Source: Streptomyces lasiicapitis | GTDB taxonomy: Bacteria; Actinomycetota; Actinomycetes; Streptomycetales; Streptomycetaceae | DNA length: 64,000 bases | Assembly: GCF_014646335.1 (NCBI RefSeq) | Contig: NZ_BMNG01000010.1 | Coordinates: forward strand, 62,001 to 126,000 | Direction: 5' to 3' | In this document: in pieces, positions 1 to 8,030 of the stretch | Layout: every line of letters starts with the position of its first letter | How positions within the stretch are numbered: the first letter of the stretch is position 1 | Notes under the pieces: model-generated | Told to the model about the DNA's origin: nothing | The model's input: only the letters and a program-made list of their open reading frames with translations | Database searches by the model: none | Position numbers and translations under genes: made by a program

Positions 1-604
1 GGAGCCTGCCGACCGCCGCGTCCACCAGGCGCGAGTCCCCGAGGAAGCCGTGTTCCCACACGGACTGCAGCAGTTGCTCGCGGCTGAAGACGTGCGCGGG
101 CGAGGCCGAGAGTTCGAGCAGGAGGCGCAGTTCGGTGGGCGGCAGCGCGATCTGCGTGCCGCGTTTGGCGACGGTGAGTCCGGCGCGGTCGATGACCAGG
201 CCCGCGTGGTCCTCGCCCCGGGCCGACTGGGCGGGTTCGGCCCGCCGCAGCGCCGCCCGGATCCTGGCTTCCAGGACGGGGGCGGTCACCGGCTTGACCA
301 CGTAGTCGTCGGCGCCCGCCTCCAGGCCCCGCACGATGTCGCTGTCGTCGCCGCGCGCGGTGAGCATGATGACGGGCACGGTGGAGCCGGTGGCGCGCAG
401 GCGGCGGCAGACGTCGAAGCCGTCGATGCCGGGCAGCATCAGGTCGAGCACGGCGATTTCGACGGCCGAGTCCGGGTCGGACAGGAGAGCGAGGGCGTGC
501 TCACCGGTGCCGGCCGTGTCGACGTCGTAGCCGTGCCTGCGCAGCACCAGCTCCATGCCGTCGCGCACGGACACGTCGTCCTCGATCAGCAGTACATGGG
601 CCAT
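1..604 (-). CDS. OmpR-family response regulator (3' end outside window)
   Basis: Two-component response regulator that would bind DNA once phosphorylated by a partner kinase. The frame starts at an ATG at 604 and reads MAHVLLIEDD, giving the acidic pocket (E8, D9, D10). The phospho-acceptor is D54 in AVLDLMLPG, with T82 and K104 as the switch residues. The second half has the winged-helix signature (LPPTELRLLLEL, FSREQLLQSVW). About 201 codons are visible, and the last 20 to 30 residues lie beyond the left edge. It is divergent from the lipoprotein/ABC export operon starting at 738, so it may regulate that operon; this is an inference from position only. The partner kinase is presumably just outside the window. 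Confidence 0.93.
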   Translation of the reverse strand, partial: MAHVLLIEDDVSVRDGMELVLRRHGYDVDTAGTGEHALALLSDPDSAVEIAVLDLMLPGIDGFDVCRRLRATGSTVPVIMLTARGDDSDIVRGLEAGADDYVVKPVTAPVLEARIRAALRRAEPAQSARGEDHAGLVIDRAGLTVAKRGTQIALPPTELRLLLELSASPAHVFSREQLLQSVWEHGFLGDSRLVDAAVGRL

Positions 605-737
605 GGGGCCGATTATGCGCGACGGTTTGCCCTGCTCAGGCCGGGTGAAGGCGGCCGCTACCACGTTCTCGCGCATTGTTACGTGCTCATCATGCGGCCA
701 TGCAGCGGTCACCATGTACGGGCCCCACGGTGATCGC

Positions 738-1400
738 ATGAACATCCACACCACTTCCCGCGGCACCGCCCGGCTCCGCCTCACCGCGGCCGTCGCCGCT
801 CCCCTGCTCCTCCTCTGCGTCGCCTGCGGCGGCGGGGACGACAACGCCTCGGACGGCAAGGGCGAGGTCGCCTCCGCGCCCGACGAGCCGACCACGGGCG
901 AGGGGTCCGGCAAGGACAAGGGCGAGGACAAGGACTCCTCGAAGCCCGCCGCCGAGGGCAAGAGCGCGTTCTACGACGCGCAGGTGAAGTACGTCCGCTG
1001 CATGCGGACCAAGGCCGGAGTGAAGGACTTCCCCGACCCCAAGCTGAGCGGCTATCTGAACTGGCCGGAGATCGACAAGGTCGTCGACCCGAAGAACGGC
1101 GGCGTCGAGTACAAGGGCGGCAAGGACGGCGTCTGCGTCCCGGAGCTGCAGCGGGCGATGAACCTGGAGCCGAAGCGCGACGCACAGAAGGACTACGAGT
1201 CGATGCTCGCGCACGCCAAGTGCATGCGCGACAAAGGCGTTTCCAAATTCACCAACCCCACCATGTCCGGCGGCAAAGTCCTGCCCGGCGGCGACCCCAG
1301 CCCCGGGAACCCGGCGCTCGACCCGAACTCACCCGCGTACAAGCAGGCCCGCGAGGCCTGCAAGGGCAAGCTGCTCGAGGGCCTGGACGGGATGCAGTAG
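738..1400 (+). CDS. Secreted lipoprotein, first gene of an ABC export operon
   Basis: Lipoprotein of 220 residues. The signal sequence ends in a lipobox (LLLLCVAC) with the modified cysteine at about residue 30, followed by a Gly/Asp/Lys-rich linker. The mature part has two similar segments with a KYVRCMR or AKCMRDKG cysteine motif, each followed by a DFPDP- or KFTNP-like stretch. Lipoproteins of this kind often accompany MacAB-like exporters in Streptomyces. The ATG at 738 is chosen because the signal peptide begins there; the same frame is open further upstream but crosses the divergent gene. The stop codon abuts the next ATG (1401), so translation is probably coupled. Its precise role is unknown; it could be a substrate sensor or accessory factor. 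Confidence 0.88.
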   Translation: MNIHTTSRGTARLRLTAAVAAPLLLLCVACGGGDDNASDGKGEVASAPDEPTTGEGSGKDKGEDKDSSKPAAEGKSAFYDAQVKYVRCMRTKAGVKDFPDPKLSGYLNWPEIDKVVDPKNGGVEYKGGKDGVCVPELQRAMNLEPKRDAQKDYESMLAHAKCMRDKGVSKFTNPTMSGGKVLPGGDPSPGNPALDPNSPAYKQAREACKGKLLEGLDGMQ

Positions 1401-2468
1401 ATGAGGCGGCGTACATGTTTCCTCGTCGGCGGTGCCGCGGCGGCCGTCACCGCGCTGGGCGCGGGGGCGCTGACGTACGGCGGTGGCGGCGAGGACGAGG
1501 GCGGCCGCGGTGACCTGCCGCCCGCGACCGTCGCGATCACCCGGGCCGATCTCGCGCAGTCCAAGACGGTCGACGGGAAGCTCGATTTCGCGCAGCGCCG
1601 CGCGGTGAAGTCGGCGGTCGCGGGCACGGTGACGGTCGCGGCCCGCAAGGGCGCCACCGTCACGCGCGGTCAGGCGCTGTACGAGCTGGACGACAAGCCG
1701 GTCACGCTGCTGTACGGGCCGGTGCCCGCGTTCCGCGAGATGAAGGTGGGCGCCCGCGGCAGCGACGTACTGGAGCTGGAGCGCAATCTCGTCGCGCTCG
1801 GCTACGGCAGAGCGCTGTACGTCGACCCGCGCTTCGACAAGGCGACGGAGGCCGCCGTCAAGCAGTGGCAGAGGTCCCTGAACCGCACGCCGACCGGCAG
1901 GGTCGGCCAGGGGCACGTCGTCTTCCAGCCCGAGCAGATCACCGTCGTACGCGCGGACGCCACGCTCGCCGATCAAGTGGGCCCGGACACGGCCGTCCTC
2001 ACCATCGCCTCGACCAGGCCCGTCGTACGCGCGGAGCTCGACCAGAGCGATGTGTCGCTCGTCGCGAAGGGCACCAGGGTCGAGGTGACCCTGGCGGGCG
2101 GCACGACCAGGCGGGGCCGGGTCACGGGAACGGTCCAGCCGGAGGGCTCGGACGGCAAGGACGCGGCGTCGGACGGCATCACGGTCGAAGTGACCCTGGA
2201 CGGCGGCGCCTCGGCGGTGTCCGGCAAGGACGCCACGGCCACGGCGAGCGTGAAGTTCGTCAGCGAGAGCCGCAAGGACGTCCTCACGGTCCCGGTGGAG
2301 GCGGTCGTCGCGCTGCGCGGCGCGGACGGCGGCTACGGCCTCCAGGTCGTCGAGGGCACCGGGTCCCGGATGGTGCGGGTGGAGACGGGGATGACGGCCG
2401 ACGGCCGCATCGAGGTCAGCGGCTCGCAGATCAAGGAGGGGCTGAAGGTCGGGGTGGCGACGGAATGA
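1401..2468 (+). CDS. HlyD/MacA-like adaptor with peptidoglycan-binding domain
   Basis: Membrane-anchored adaptor of 355 residues for the ABC transporter encoded next. An N-terminal signal anchor (about 5-27) is followed by a beta-barrel/lipoyl-like segment (about 45-110). A PG_binding_1 domain (about 115-165) contains GSDVLELERNLVALGYG and ends in TPTGRV. A C-terminal barrel contains DVSLVAKGTRVEVTL. This domain order is typical of actinobacterial adaptors, where the peptidoglycan-binding domain replaces the long coiled coil of Gram-negative MacA. The gene starts immediately after the lipoprotein stop and overlaps the ATPase gene by ATGA at 2465. Confidence 0.9.
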   Translation: MRRRTCFLVGGAAAAVTALGAGALTYGGGGEDEGGRGDLPPATVAITRADLAQSKTVDGKLDFAQRRAVKSAVAGTVTVAARKGATVTRGQALYELDDKPVTLLYGPVPAFREMKVGARGSDVLELERNLVALGYGRALYVDPRFDKATEAAVKQWQRSLNRTPTGRVGQGHVVFQPEQITVVRADATLADQVGPDTAVLTIASTRPVVRAELDQSDVSLVAKGTRVEVTLAGGTTRRGRVTGTVQPEGSDGKDAASDGITVEVTLDGGASAVSGKDATATASVKFVSESRKDVLTVPVEAVVALRGADGGYGLQVVEGTGSRMVRVETGMTADGRIEVSGSQIKEGLKVGVATE

Positions 2469-3202
2469 CGCTCTCCACATCCGCGCCGCCGGTGCCCGCC
2501 GTCGTCCGCCCCGCGCCCGTCGTCGAGCTTCGGGACGTCACGAAGTCGTACGCGGGTGGCGTGCACGCCCTGCGCGGTGTGAGCCTCACCGTGGAGGCGG
2601 GCGAACTCCTCGCGATCGTCGGCCCGTCGGGGTCCGGCAAGTCGACGATGCTGCATGTCATCGGCACGCTCGACGCACCCACGGCGGGCACGGTCCGGGT
2701 GGCCGGGTACGACGTCGGCCGGCTCTCGGACGCGCAGTTGTCCGCGCTGCGGTCCCGCCACATCGGCTTCGTGTTCCAGCACTTCCAGTTGGCGGCGGGC
2801 CGCGACGCCGTCGACAACGTCGCGGACGGGCTTCTGTACGCGGGCGTCGCCCGCAAGGAGCGCCGGGACCGCGCCCGCGCGGCTCTGGAGCGCGTCCGTC
2901 TCGGCCACCGTCTCGACCATCGGCCCGCGGAGCTGTCCGGTGGTGAGAAGCAGCGCGTCGCGATCGCCCGCGCGCTGGCGGGCGAGCCGGACCTGCTGCT
3001 CGCCGACGAGCCGACGGGAGCCCTGGACACGGCGTCCGGCGAGGTCGTCATGGAGCTGCTGCACGAGCTGAACGCGGCGGGCACCACGGTGTGTGTCATC
3101 ACCCACGACAACGAGATCGCGGACTCGCTGCCGCGCCGGGTCCGCTTCCGGGACGGCGAGATCGTGTCCGACTTCCCCGCCCAGCAAGCGAGTCCACGAT
3201 GA
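2465..3202 (+). CDS. MacB/LolD-type ABC transporter ATP-binding protein
   Basis: ATPase subunit of 245 residues. It has a Walker A motif GPSGSGKST, a Q-loop FVFQHFQL, the ABC signature LSGGEKQR, a Walker B motif LLLADEPTGALD and a switch histidine in CVITHDNEIA. The sequence is of the type that pairs with FtsX/MacB-fold permeases. The start at 2465 overlaps the adaptor stop (ATGA), and the stop overlaps the permease start at 3199 by ATGA. This four-base coupling at both ends supports one transcript and one complex. The substrate is unknown; peptides, lipids or envelope-active drugs are possible. Confidence 0.96.
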   Translation: MTLSTSAPPVPAVVRPAPVVELRDVTKSYAGGVHALRGVSLTVEAGELLAIVGPSGSGKSTMLHVIGTLDAPTAGTVRVAGYDVGRLSDAQLSALRSRHIGFVFQHFQLAAGRDAVDNVADGLLYAGVARKERRDRARAALERVRLGHRLDHRPAELSGGEKQRVAIARALAGEPDLLLADEPTGALDTASGEVVMELLHELNAAGTTVCVITHDNEIADSLPRRVRFRDGEIVSDFPAQQASPR

Positions 3203-4482
3203 ACCTCCCAGACCCTCAGAGCCAGTTGGCTCCCCCGGACCCGCAGCCCCACATGGCTCCCCCGGACCGGCGGCCGACGCCCACCGGCCGCCTTCCCCGC
3301 CTCAAGCCCGCCCGACTCTCCCCCGGCGACATCCTCCGCCTTGGCGCGGTCGGCCTGCGCGCCCGCCGCGCCCGCGTCGTCCTGTCCGCGCTCGGCATCG
3401 CCATCGGGATCGCCACGATGGTCGCGGTGGTGGGCCTGTCCCAGTCCAGCAAGTCGGATCTGATGGCGCAGCTCGACCGCCTCGGCACCAACCTCCTCAC
3501 GGTCGAGGCGGGCACGGACGCGATGGGCAACGAGATCAAGCTGCCGAAGTCGGCGGAGGCGATGGTCGAACGCATCGGCCCGGTCAAGGACGCGACGGCG
3601 ACCGCGAACGTGGACGCCAGGATCCGCCGCAGCGACGTGGTCCCCGAGGAACGGTCGGCGGGCGTCACCACCCAGGCGGCCCGCACGGACCTCCTCGCGA
3701 CCCTCAACGCCCGCGTGGCAAGAGGGACCTGGCTGAACAGGGCCAGCCAGCACCTGCCGGTGACGGTCCTCGGCTCGGTCGCCGCGCAGCGCCTGGGTGT
3801 CACCGAGCCGGGCCAGAAGATCATGATGGACGACGAGTACGTCGTCGTGGTCGGCATCCTCAAGCCCGTGGAACTGGTCCCGACCCTGGACCGCGTGGCG
3901 ATGATCGGATTCCCCGCGGCCGAGAAGTACTTCCGCTTCGACGGCCACCCCTCGATGATCTTCGAGCGTTCGCCGGACGCGACGGTCGAGGACGTACGCG
4001 CCGTCCTGGCCCGCACGGTCAGCCCGGGCAACGAGGGCAGTCCCAAGGTCTCCCGCCCCTCGGACGCGCTCGCGGCGAAGGCGGCGACCGACAAGGGCCT
4101 GACCACGCTGATGCTCGGCCTGGGCGCGGTAGCGCTCCTGGTCGGCGGGGTCGGCGTGGCCAACACCATGGTCATCTCGGTCCTCGAACGCCGCCAGGAG
4201 ATCGGCCTGCGCCGGGCGATCGGCGCCACCAGGAACGCGATCCGCCTCCAATTCCTCACGGAATCCCTGCTGTTGTCGGCGCTCGGCGGCGCGACGGGCG
4301 CCGTTCTCGGTACGGCGGCGACGTTCGGCTTCGCTTTCGCGCAGGGCTGGACCGCCGTGGTCCCGCCGTGGTCGGTGGCGGGCGGCTTGGCGGCGACGCT
4401 GCTCATCGGGGTGCTTGCGGGCCTCTATCCGGCGGTGCGGGCGTCGCGCCTGCACCCGACGGTCGCCTTGAACGCCACATGA
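3199..4482 (+). CDS. MacB/FtsX-type ABC transporter permease
   Basis: Permease of 427 residues. A proline-rich cytoplasmic leader (about 1-45) precedes the first membrane helix (LSALGIAIGIATMVAVVGL). A large extracytoplasmic MacB_PCD domain follows (about 85-295), then three C-terminal helices. The conserved FtsX segment ERRQEIGLRRAIGATRNAI and a TESLLLSALGG motif are present. The start overlaps the ATPase stop. With the upstream lipoprotein, adaptor and ATPase it forms a mechanotransmission-type exporter. The next gene is convergent. Confidence 0.95.
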   Translation: MNLPDPQSQLAPPDPQPHMAPPDRRPTPTGRLPRLKPARLSPGDILRLGAVGLRARRARVVLSALGIAIGIATMVAVVGLSQSSKSDLMAQLDRLGTNLLTVEAGTDAMGNEIKLPKSAEAMVERIGPVKDATATANVDARIRRSDVVPEERSAGVTTQAARTDLLATLNARVARGTWLNRASQHLPVTVLGSVAAQRLGVTEPGQKIMMDDEYVVVVGILKPVELVPTLDRVAMIGFPAAEKYFRFDGHPSMIFERSPDATVEDVRAVLARTVSPGNEGSPKVSRPSDALAAKAATDKGLTTLMLGLGAVALLVGGVGVANTMVISVLERRQEIGLRRAIGATRNAIRLQFLTESLLLSALGGATGAVLGTAATFGFAFAQGWTAVVPPWSVAGGLAATLLIGVLAGLYPAVRASRLHPTVALNAT

Positions 4483-4503
4483 CGTACCAACGCCGATGCG
4501 TCC

Positions 4504-5331
4504 TCAGTCCAGGAACGCCGCGGTGGACGCCACGAACCGGTCGGCGTCGTCGAGCCACGGGTAGTGACCTGCTCCCGGCTGGATGACGAGTGCGGCATCG
4601 GGGAACAGCTCCGCGAACTCCGCCGTCGACCGAGGCGGGCTGTTCAGGTCGAACTCTCCGCCGAGCAGCAGGACAGGCACCTCGCAGGCGGCGAGCGCCT
4701 CCCGGGTGACCTCCGGCGAGAAGGCGCCCTCGGCCCCGAAGAGGCGGGCGGCCTCCTCGTTGTCGGGCCGGCTGTCGGCGTGGTGCTGCCGCGCGGCGGC
4801 GTCCCATCGGCCGTAGAAGAAGGGGGCGATGGCGTCCCAGTCGCCGCCCGTGCCCGCAGCGATCGCCTCGAAGGCGCCGAACGCCTCCGGGAACCAGGGT
4901 TCGTTCGTACGAAGCCGAGCCAGCTCGAGTCGTGTCGCGCCGGTGATCTCGATGCCGACGGCTCGGGTGCCCGGGCCGATCAGGGCGAGCTTGCTGACCC
5001 GCTTCGGGTACTGGGCGACGTACTGAGTCACGAGGTTCGCGCCGCCCGAGTGACCGAGCAGATCGATCCGCGGAAGTCCGAGGTGTTCGCGCAGCGCCTC
5101 GATGTCGTCGACCTGGCGGTCGCAGCGGTAGGAGGAGGTGTCCGCGGGGACGGCCGACCGGCCGGTGCCACGGAGGTCCAGGACGATCAGCTTGCGGTGC
5201 GCGGACAGGCCGCCGAGGTCGCCGAGGTAGGTGGAGTCCGCGGGCCCTCCGGGGACGCAGACGACCGGGGGGCCGTCTCCGATCACGCGGTAGGCGAGCT
5301 GTGTTCCGTCAGGTGCGGTGAAGGTGGGCAT
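4504..5331 (-). CDS. Alpha/beta-fold hydrolase
   Basis: Predicted cytoplasmic serine hydrolase of 275 residues with no signal peptide. The nucleophile elbow is GHSGG (Ser about 94), and the oxyanion strand reads PPVVCVPGGP. The acid is probably the Asp in LLLGGEFD (about 224), and the base is the His in QPGAGHYPW (about 255). Overall it resembles proline iminopeptidase or epoxide-hydrolase-like members of the fold, but the substrate cannot be read from sequence. It is divergent from the HTH protein at 5418. The 70-bp spacer carries three copies of an ATAACC-N-GGTTAT motif, so the hydrolase is probably controlled by that neighbour. Confidence 0.9.
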   Translation of the reverse strand: MPTFTAPDGTQLAYRVIGDGPPVVCVPGGPADSTYLGDLGGLSAHRKLIVLDLRGTGRSAVPADTSSYRCDRQVDDIEALREHLGLPRIDLLGHSGGANLVTQYVAQYPKRVSKLALIGPGTRAVGIEITGATRLELARLRTNEPWFPEAFGAFEAIAAGTGGDWDAIAPFFYGRWDAAARQHHADSRPDNEEAARLFGAEGAFSPEVTREALAACEVPVLLLGGEFDLNSPPRSTAEFAELFPDAALVIQPGAGHYPWLDDADRFVASTAAFLD

Positions 5332-5349
5332 GGTCGGATCCTGCCAGCC

Positions 5350-5419
5350 ATAACCAGGTTATACAACTGGGTTATGGCGACGAGCGGACTTCGGCTCACG
5401 GAATGTATAACCGGGTTGT
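5350..5419. promoter_or_regulatory. Three ATAACC-N-GGTTAT operator-like palindromes
   Basis: Site 1 (5350-5362) is a perfect 6-1-6 palindrome, ATAACC A GGTTAT. Site 2 (5363-5375, ACAACT G GGTTAT) abuts it directly. Site 3 (5407-5419, ATAACC G GGTTGT) overlaps the putative GTG start of the HTH gene. The sites lie between two divergent genes, and their AT content stands out locally. Autoregulation and co-regulation of the hydrolase by the HTH protein is inferred. Confidence 0.7.
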
Positions 5420-6056
5420 GACACGCGATGAGAGCGAGCAGCCCAGCCGAGCACCGGCACCGGCACCGGCACCGGCACCGGCACCGGCACCACTGACCGA
5501 GCAGCAGGCCGAGCGGATGCTCGCCCACATGAACGAGGTCATCCGCGCGGGCGAGGAGATGCGGAAGCTGCGCGCCGAAATGATCAAAGCGCTCGTTCAT
5601 CTCGGCTGGACCCAGGACAGAATCGCCCGGCTCACCGACATGACGCAGCCCGCCGTGTCCAAGCAGATGGCGAAGTACAAGAAGGGCGACCCGCCGCCCC
5701 CGATGGACCTCTCCCTGGACCAGCCCGACATCCCGTGGCTCGAAGGGCGCCTGTGGGGTCTCGCCGAGGAGATCGCAGAGGCCTTCGACGAGCCCGCCCA
5801 CTGCGCCGGATACGTCAACGCCCTCACCCGGGGCAAGAAGCGCTTCACGCCCCAGAACGTCGACGAGCTGCGACGCCTCGTCGAGGAGGACCTGCGTCAG
5901 CGCCAGTCGGAGCTGCCCGGCAGCTACCGGGCCGCGTACGACAAGATCAGCCGAGGCCTCGACGTGCCCACGGGAGCGACCATCGCCACTTCGGCTTCCG
6001 CACGCCGCGCCCTAGCTCGCCAGCTCCAGCGCGCCCACCTCCAGGACGGCCACTGA
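5418..6056 (+). CDS. Helix-turn-helix DNA-binding protein with Pro-Ala tract
   Basis: Protein of about 212 residues. A short head carries a Pro-Ala repeat encoded by seven GCACCG-type hexamers. An alpha-helical segment (TEQQAERMLAHMNEVI) follows, then a clear HTH (LGWTQDRIARLTDMTQPAVS). The C-terminal half (about 95-212) is a helical region of no family I recognise. The GTG at 5418 is preferred, but an ATG at 5403 is in frame and would place operator site 3 inside the gene. It probably represses itself and the divergent hydrolase. The hexamer tract could vary in length without changing frame. Confidence 0.78.
   Translation: MTRDESEQPSRAPAPAPAPAPAPAPLTEQQAERMLAHMNEVIRAGEEMRKLRAEMIKALVHLGWTQDRIARLTDMTQPAVSKQMAKYKKGDPPPPMDLSLDQPDIPWLEGRLWGLAEEIAEAFDEPAHCAGYVNALTRGKKRFTPQNVDELRRLVEEDLRQRQSELPGSYRAAYDKISRGLDVPTGATIATSASARRALARQLQRAHLQDGH
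5451..5492 (+). repeat. Hexanucleotide microsatellite (GCACCG, seven units)
   Basis: Six exact units and one variant unit in tandem inside the HTH gene, encoding alternating Pro and Ala. Any change in copy number keeps the reading frame. Confidence 0.95.
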
Positions 6057-6102
6057 CATCGCCGCGACCTCCGGGGAAATGGGGCGCCACGTCCAACAGG
6101 GG

Positions 6103-6516
6103 CTACGACCGCTGCGCCGCGGGCGCGCGCTCGACCGAGGCAGCGCGGGCGACGACTGGGACGGCGGGATGGACAGCCAGGACAACGGGGTCGGCGCCGA
6201 CCGGGGCGGCGGCCCGGCCTCGTCCCGCCAAGCGACAGCCGAGGCAGTGCGGATGACCCCGCCGCGCCGCCACGTCCCGCACCCGCCACGGCTGCCGCTC
6301 GACCGGCCGCGGCCCACTGGCCTTGCCCCACCCGGCGAGGTGGAGAACCCAGGTGACGAGCGCGGCGAGGACTACGATGCCGCCGCCCGCCACCAGCCCC
6401 CCGGTCGAGTCGGCGGCGAGCGCGACGCCCATCACCGTGCTGCCGAGGACGGCCGTTCCGGTCCCCGTCCAGCCTGCGACCGTGTGGCCCAGGTCGTGGT
6501 CTCCGTGCATGCTCAT
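6103..6516 (-). CDS. Small two-helix membrane protein (HGxxPAAW-like)
   Basis: Protein of 137 residues starting MSMHGDHDLGHTVAGWTG. This matches the actinobacterial HGxxPAAW-type small membrane proteins, whose N-terminal His-Gly and later A-W positions are conserved. Two hydrophobic segments follow (about 22-40 and 46-65). The tail is Arg/Ala-rich with a Cys pair in HPHCLGCRLAGRGRA. The ATG at 6516 has a good ribosome site (GAGGAGG). It is divergent from the MarR regulator, and a perfect 16-bp palindrome lies between them, so it is probably a MarR target. No biochemical function is known to me. Confidence 0.8.
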   Translation of the reverse strand: MSMHGDHDLGHTVAGWTGTGTAVLGSTVMGVALAADSTGGLVAGGGIVVLAALVTWVLHLAGWGKASGPRPVERQPWRVRDVAARRGHPHCLGCRLAGRGRAAAPVGADPVVLAVHPAVPVVARAASVERAPAAQRS

Positions 6517-6580
6517 GGCCGCCTCCTCGGAAAATGGGATGCTGGAGCAGCCGGCCGGGGCTGACCCGCTCAGCAATGTC

Positions 6581-6596
6581 TTATCTCGCGAGATAA
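6581..6596. promoter_or_regulatory. Perfect 16-bp palindrome, likely MarR operator
   Basis: TTATCTCGCGAGATAA is a perfect inverted repeat between the divergent MarR gene and the small membrane protein gene. Size and position fit a winged-helix dimer site that controls both promoters. Confidence 0.75.
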
Positions 6597-6620
6597 TTCA
6601 CTTAGATGCTAAGGGGATCT

Positions 6621-7133
6621 GTGGTGCAGGGCAAGGAGCGTCCGGCGGCGACGGCCGAGCAGGCGCTGTACGCGATGGACCGGATGATCGCGACGGCGCA
6701 CTTCGGGCAACAGGACATCGCCCGGCGACTCGGCCTCAATGTCACGGACCTGACCTGCCTCGGCTTCCTCATGGAGGCCGCCATGGCGGGCGAGTCCCTG
6801 GTGGCGGGCGACCTCGCCGAGCGGGCCCGGCTGACCACCGGCGCGGTGACCGGCGTCCTCAACCGCCTGGAGAAGGCCCGCTATGTACGCCGCCAGGCCG
6901 ACCCGCGGGACCGCCGGCGGGTCCACGTGGTCGTGGAGGAGTCCGCACAGAGCCGCATCCTTGAGGTCTACGGCCCCTTCTACGAACGGCTGGGCGTTCT
7001 CTTCGCCGACTACGGCCCGGACGAGATCGCCGTCCTGGCGGACTGGTTCACGCGGGCCAGAGGCTTGCTCGACGACTCGCTCGACGAGATCCGATCACCT
7101 GACGCCAACCACTCGCCTACCGAGCAGCACTGA
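6621..7133 (+). CDS. MarR-family transcriptional regulator
   Basis: Dimeric winged-helix regulator of about 170 residues. The core shows DIARRLGLNVTDLTCLGFL, then the recognition helix region (GDLAERARLTTGAVTGVLNRLEKARYV) and the wing (RQADPRDRRRVHVVV). Tandem GTG codons at 6621 and 6624 lie just after an AAGGGG ribosome site and are preferred; an in-frame ATG at 6606 is also possible. The last 17 bp overlap the convergent SDR gene. The adjacent palindrome supports autoregulation. The ligand is unknown. Confidence 0.9.
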   Translation: MVQGKERPAATAEQALYAMDRMIATAHFGQQDIARRLGLNVTDLTCLGFLMEAAMAGESLVAGDLAERARLTTGAVTGVLNRLEKARYVRRQADPRDRRRVHVVVEESAQSRILEVYGPFYERLGVLFADYGPDEIAVLADWFTRARGLLDDSLDEIRSPDANHSPTEQH

Positions 7134-7857
7134 GCCAGTCCTCGTAGCGAGTGGGAGCCAGACGCGCGCCCGGTCGCGCGACAAGAACGTCACCCTCGAC
7201 CGCGGCGAACATCCCGGCCTGCTCGTCGATGACGACCGCGCGTTCGTCCTTTCGGGCCGCCAGCGTGCGGCGGCCGAGTTCGTCCAGGGAGAAGACGTCG
7301 GGGCCCGCGACGTTGAGCGTGCCGTTGAGGGGCGGGGCGGTGGCGACGCCGGCGAGGGCCGCGACCACGTCGGCGGTCGCGATGGGCTGGACGGGGGTGG
7401 ACGGCAGCCGGACGGCGTTCTCGTCTGCGGTCCAGGACAGGACCGCGTCCATGAACTCGAAGAACTGGGTGGCGCGCACGATCGAGTACGGCGTGGGGCC
7501 GCTGCGCACCAGTTCCTCCTGGAGCGTCTTCGCACGGTAGTAGTCGAGCTGCGGCACCTGGTCGACGCCGACGATGGAGAGGGCGACCTGGTGGCGTACG
7601 CCCGCGCGCTCCCCCGCGGCCAGGAGGTTCCCCACGGTGGTGCGGAAGAAGTCCGGGGAGGCCGCGTCGAACGTCGGCGAGTTCGAGACGTTGACGACCG
7701 TCTCCGCGCCGTCGAGCGCCTGGTCGAGCCCCTCGCCGGTGAGCAGGTCGACGCCGGTCGACAGGGATGAGGCGACCACCTCGTGCCCGGCCTTGCCGAG
7801 CCGGGAGACCAGCTGAGAACCGATCAGTCCGGTGCCGCCGATGACCGTGATCTTCAT
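7117..7857 (-). CDS. NmrA-like NAD(P)-binding SDR, divergent partner of rsrR
   Basis: Atypical short-chain dehydrogenase/NmrA-type protein of 246 residues. The N-terminus holds the dinucleotide-binding motif VIGGTGLIGSQL (GxxGxxG, residues 6-12). A Tyr-x3-Lys-like YYRAK is present near 125. The start at 7857 has an AAAGG ribosome site; the longer open frame upstream lacks coding character. It is divergent from the RsrR-type regulator. In Streptomyces venezuelae a similar NmrA-like gene is divergent from rsrR and is its main target, so a redox-sensing role is plausible here. The physiological substrate is not established. Confidence 0.9.
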   Translation of the reverse strand: MKITVIGGTGLIGSQLVSRLGKAGHEVVASSLSTGVDLLTGEGLDQALDGAETVVNVSNSPTFDAASPDFFRTTVGNLLAAGERAGVRHQVALSIVGVDQVPQLDYYRAKTLQEELVRSGPTPYSIVRATQFFEFMDAVLSWTADENAVRLPSTPVQPIATADVVAALAGVATAPPLNGTLNVAGPDVFSLDELGRRTLAARKDERAVVIDEQAGMFAAVEGDVLVARPGARLAPTRYEDWLSAAR

Positions 7858-7957
7858 GATCGTGCCTTTCTGTGTCCCTGCGTGGGCCGAGTGCCACTGT
7901 CGCGCGGCGCGGTGCGGCGGGGTTGGCATCCCGCATTCCGATCCCACATCCGCCGCA

Positions 7958-8010
7958 AACTCGGATATTCGATGTCCGAGATAATACTCGGATACCCTGT
8001 GTCCGAGTCA
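7958..8010. promoter_or_regulatory. Two 11-3-11 inverted repeats, RsrR-type operators
   Basis: Site A (7958-7982) has arms AACTCGGATAT and ATGTCCGAGAT around TCG. Site B (7986-8010) has arms TACTCGGATAC and GTGTCCGAGTC around CCT. The centres are 28 bp apart and lie between the SDR and rsrR genes. The 11-3-11 layout is the one described for the full RsrR site. Confidence 0.85.
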
Positions 8011-8030
8011 AACGGGGAGAGCGAGAGCAC

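Noticed and set aside
2431..4455. Long minus-strand open frame opposite the ABC transporter genes
   Set aside because: It is antisense to clear coding sequence and its composition (Arg/Ala/Gly/Asp-rich, no motifs) is a high-GC shadow.
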